Source: Adiantum capillus-veneris (Eukaryota > Streptophyta > Polypodiopsida > Polypodiales > Pteridaceae). Taken from it: a stretch of 64,000 bases of DNA. Below, in pieces: positions 62,055 to 64,000 of this stretch (within the stretch, counting starts at the first letter, position 1; each line of letters opens with the position of its first letter). The notes under the pieces were generated by a model, which saw only the letters and a program-made list of their open reading frames with translations, ran no database searches and was not told the origin of the DNA. A program made the position numbers and the translations under genes. The stretch covers positions 60,275,120-60,339,119 of the forward strand of contig CM043956.1 of NCBI GenBank assembly GCA_014529385.2, read 5' to 3'.

Positions 62055-64000
62055 TGCTATGTTTGAGTGTGTGTGCGCGGCATACTGAGTGATTTTATCT
62101 CTAGATTTTCTAGTGTGTTAAATTGCTTGTTTTGAGTTGGTGATGGTGTTTTGAGTGAAACTAAGCATGGATAGAAGTAATTAGGCCTTAGGAGGAGCCA
62201 AACGACCCCTCATTTGTCATTTTTGGTGAAGGTGAGAGGTGGGAACAATTGTGGTTTCTCACCTACCTGATGTTGATATTTGCACGTTTTGATGTTGAAA
62301 ATCTATTGCCTATAGGCTAAAGACCCCCAATCTCAAGTTTCATGTGATTTGGAGTTCATTTGAGACCTCTACAACCATTTGAGTGTTAGTTAGATGGCAC
62401 CGGAGACTTATGCATTTTTCACTTAGTTGCTTCCTTGCTTGAGAGTGAAACCTCTCTCCTTAGTGCATTGACATTGGGACATTGCATTTGATTCTCCATG
62501 CATCAGTCGGGTCGGTTATGTCCTCAGATTGACATATTTATGTTCGTTTGAGTTCTCTCTAGGCTGCATCATCCAATCGTAGTGATCTGCCAACATTGGC
62601 GCCATTGCCGGGGAACGTAGGACTTACACTAGTGCATGTGGTCACAGTGAGGTTCTTCTTTACCCAGTTCCGAAGTGTTACAGCTCATTATATTTATCTT
62701 TACGTAGGAGAGTTAGTGAGGCATGTTGATTTCTCAAGTAGACTAAATATCCATGCGTTCTCTTTTGGTTTTCTTGTAGGTTAGGACAACCTTAATTAGT
62801 GGTTTTAGTGCATTGTGCATTGAGTCCGCGCTTTGAGTCTTGTTGTAAATTGTGTTTGGTAGGCGATTGTGGTGAGTAGAGACTAGATTAAAAACTTTCG
62901 CTATCATCTACCTTGCTATCACTTCTTTTTAGCTTGTTTTGATTTATGTTTTTCTATTTTGTTGTTAGAATTAGTTGTAAGAGTATTAGTTAGGTTAACA
63001 TTGCATTTTGGTGTTGCTTGAACTAGCCAAAGTTTCTTTTGGATTCCATTGCAACTTTTGATGGCAAAAGTGACTGAATATGCAAGAAGTGTACATAACT
63101 TGAGAACGGAATATGTGAATTGAGGAATTCTTGCTTGTACACTTGCATACACTCTAGTAGAACATATCCAAAAAATTTGGCTATTGTTTGAGTCATTAGT
63201 TGTGAGTTAGAGCAGATTTTACAGCAATTGGCCAAACTGGACTTGAAACTTTGGACAATGGCAAAAAAGTGATCATTTTAAGTCATACAAGGTGTCTTTG
63301 GAAGTCCTAGAGATAAGGAAACCATAAAAAGTGACTAGCCTGAAATCTGACCCTAGTGGCAGTTAGTACGATTGCTGCGATCTATCACGTTTTCATATCC
63401 AAGGGATACTAGTAGGATTCTTAAACTCAATACTTTCCAAATCCACTTTCCACAAGTCAAAAACGTTGAAAAATTTTGGGTCAAGAAAGATGAGATATAT
63501 GCAAAACATTCACTCAAAACCTATAAACCGGCAAAGACTTTGGTATCACCTCACATACCCATATGGAACCCCGTGTATCTATCACAAAAAGATGGCTGCC
63601 AAAGAAGTTGGTTCAAGATCAAAAAACATAGGAGCTTACTTGGATTCCTAAGCGTATTAAGTTGAATCCCTCTATGAGGCCAAACAAATCAACCAAGAAC
63701 CACCAAGCAAATCAACTCCCAACCAGGTCAACAAAGCAAGTCTAGATAGCCAAAGAGTTATGCCAAGCACAAAAATGTCAACTTTGGATCTGGATTCCAA
63801 TGGCAAAAACACGACAAACATCAAATCCATAGGCAGGATAAGCAGCTGTAGAAACACCAAGTATGGTGGCCAAAACAGCCCAATCAAGACATTAATACGG
63901 TTGGTCTTGTTGAAGTTTTCTAGATGCCTATTGAAGAACATGTTGCACTACTCATAAAAAATCTATATGGGCCCCAAAGTTTTGATCCACCTAATTTCCA
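62055..64000 (+). mobile_element. Outer gypsy element, copy B: LTR tail, primer site and leader
   Basis: The LTR ends ..GCCAACA at 62595, followed by TTGGCGCCATTGCCGGGGA (62596-62614), the tRNA-Asp-type primer site. It matches 43298-44606 up to 63474 and carries about 110 bp (63255-63370) that A lacks. From 63475 to the window end the leader no longer aligns with A; no gene is supported. Confidence 0.8.

Overview
This is nuclear DNA from a plant, most likely a flowering plant with a transposon-rich genome. The evidence is GT-AG introns, a family 1 glycosidase with plant-type exon sizes, plant-type CACTA (En/Spm) transposons, Ty3/gypsy retrotransposons with a chromodomain, and remnants of plant HIPP and FCP1-like phosphatase genes. 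The sequence does not fix the species. Almost everything is transposon-derived. The only clear host gene is a GH1 beta-glucosidase at 23.8-28.3 kb.

Left third (1-20.4 kb). A retroelement-like, GA-rich stretch (1-2.67 kb) is followed by a broken CACTA transposase on the minus strand (2.67-5.01 kb). Next is a complete CACTA element (6162-12398) with matching ends and a 3-bp target duplication TAT. It carries a captured HIPP (heavy-metal-associated) gene fragment, a dead Tnp2 transposase and an open second gene (Transposase_24/TNPA type). Then come a degraded gag-protease polyprotein (13.4-15.3 kb) that runs into an FCP1/NIF-like HAD phosphatase domain (15.3-16.4 kb), an unrecognised minus-strand coding remnant (16.6-17.4 kb), 660 bp of CT-rich low complexity, and the 5' part of another CACTA transposase that ends close to the LTR of a minus-strand gypsy chromovirus fragment (20.4-23.4 kb).

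Middle (23.8-30 kb). The GH1 gene can be read exon by exon but lacks its first exon and has two damaged junctions. Its introns hold four copies of one fold-back MITE family plus long CT tracts. A coiled-coil pseudogene whose seven stops are all TAG or TAA follows.

Right half (30.1-64 kb). This is a nested retrotransposon stack in two direct copies. An RT-less gypsy chromovirus (inner gypsy) sits in the LTR of an outer element with a tRNA-Asp-type primer site. Inside the inner gag, at a GAGAT target, lies a 6.6-kb minus-strand LTR element that appears non-coding (LARD-like). The whole stack was duplicated: block A is 31418-44606 and block B is 46933-63474, with B starting inside gag at a chimeric junction. 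Later insertions distinguish the copies. A has two MITEs (35383-35670; 42803-43019 with an 8-bp duplication). B has a 741-743-bp insertion and a 3.6-kb CACTA element (53349-56977, duplication ATA). Each copy preserves the empty sites of the other's insertions, so the order of events can be read directly.

All identifications come from reading the sequence and recalling family motifs. No database search was run.
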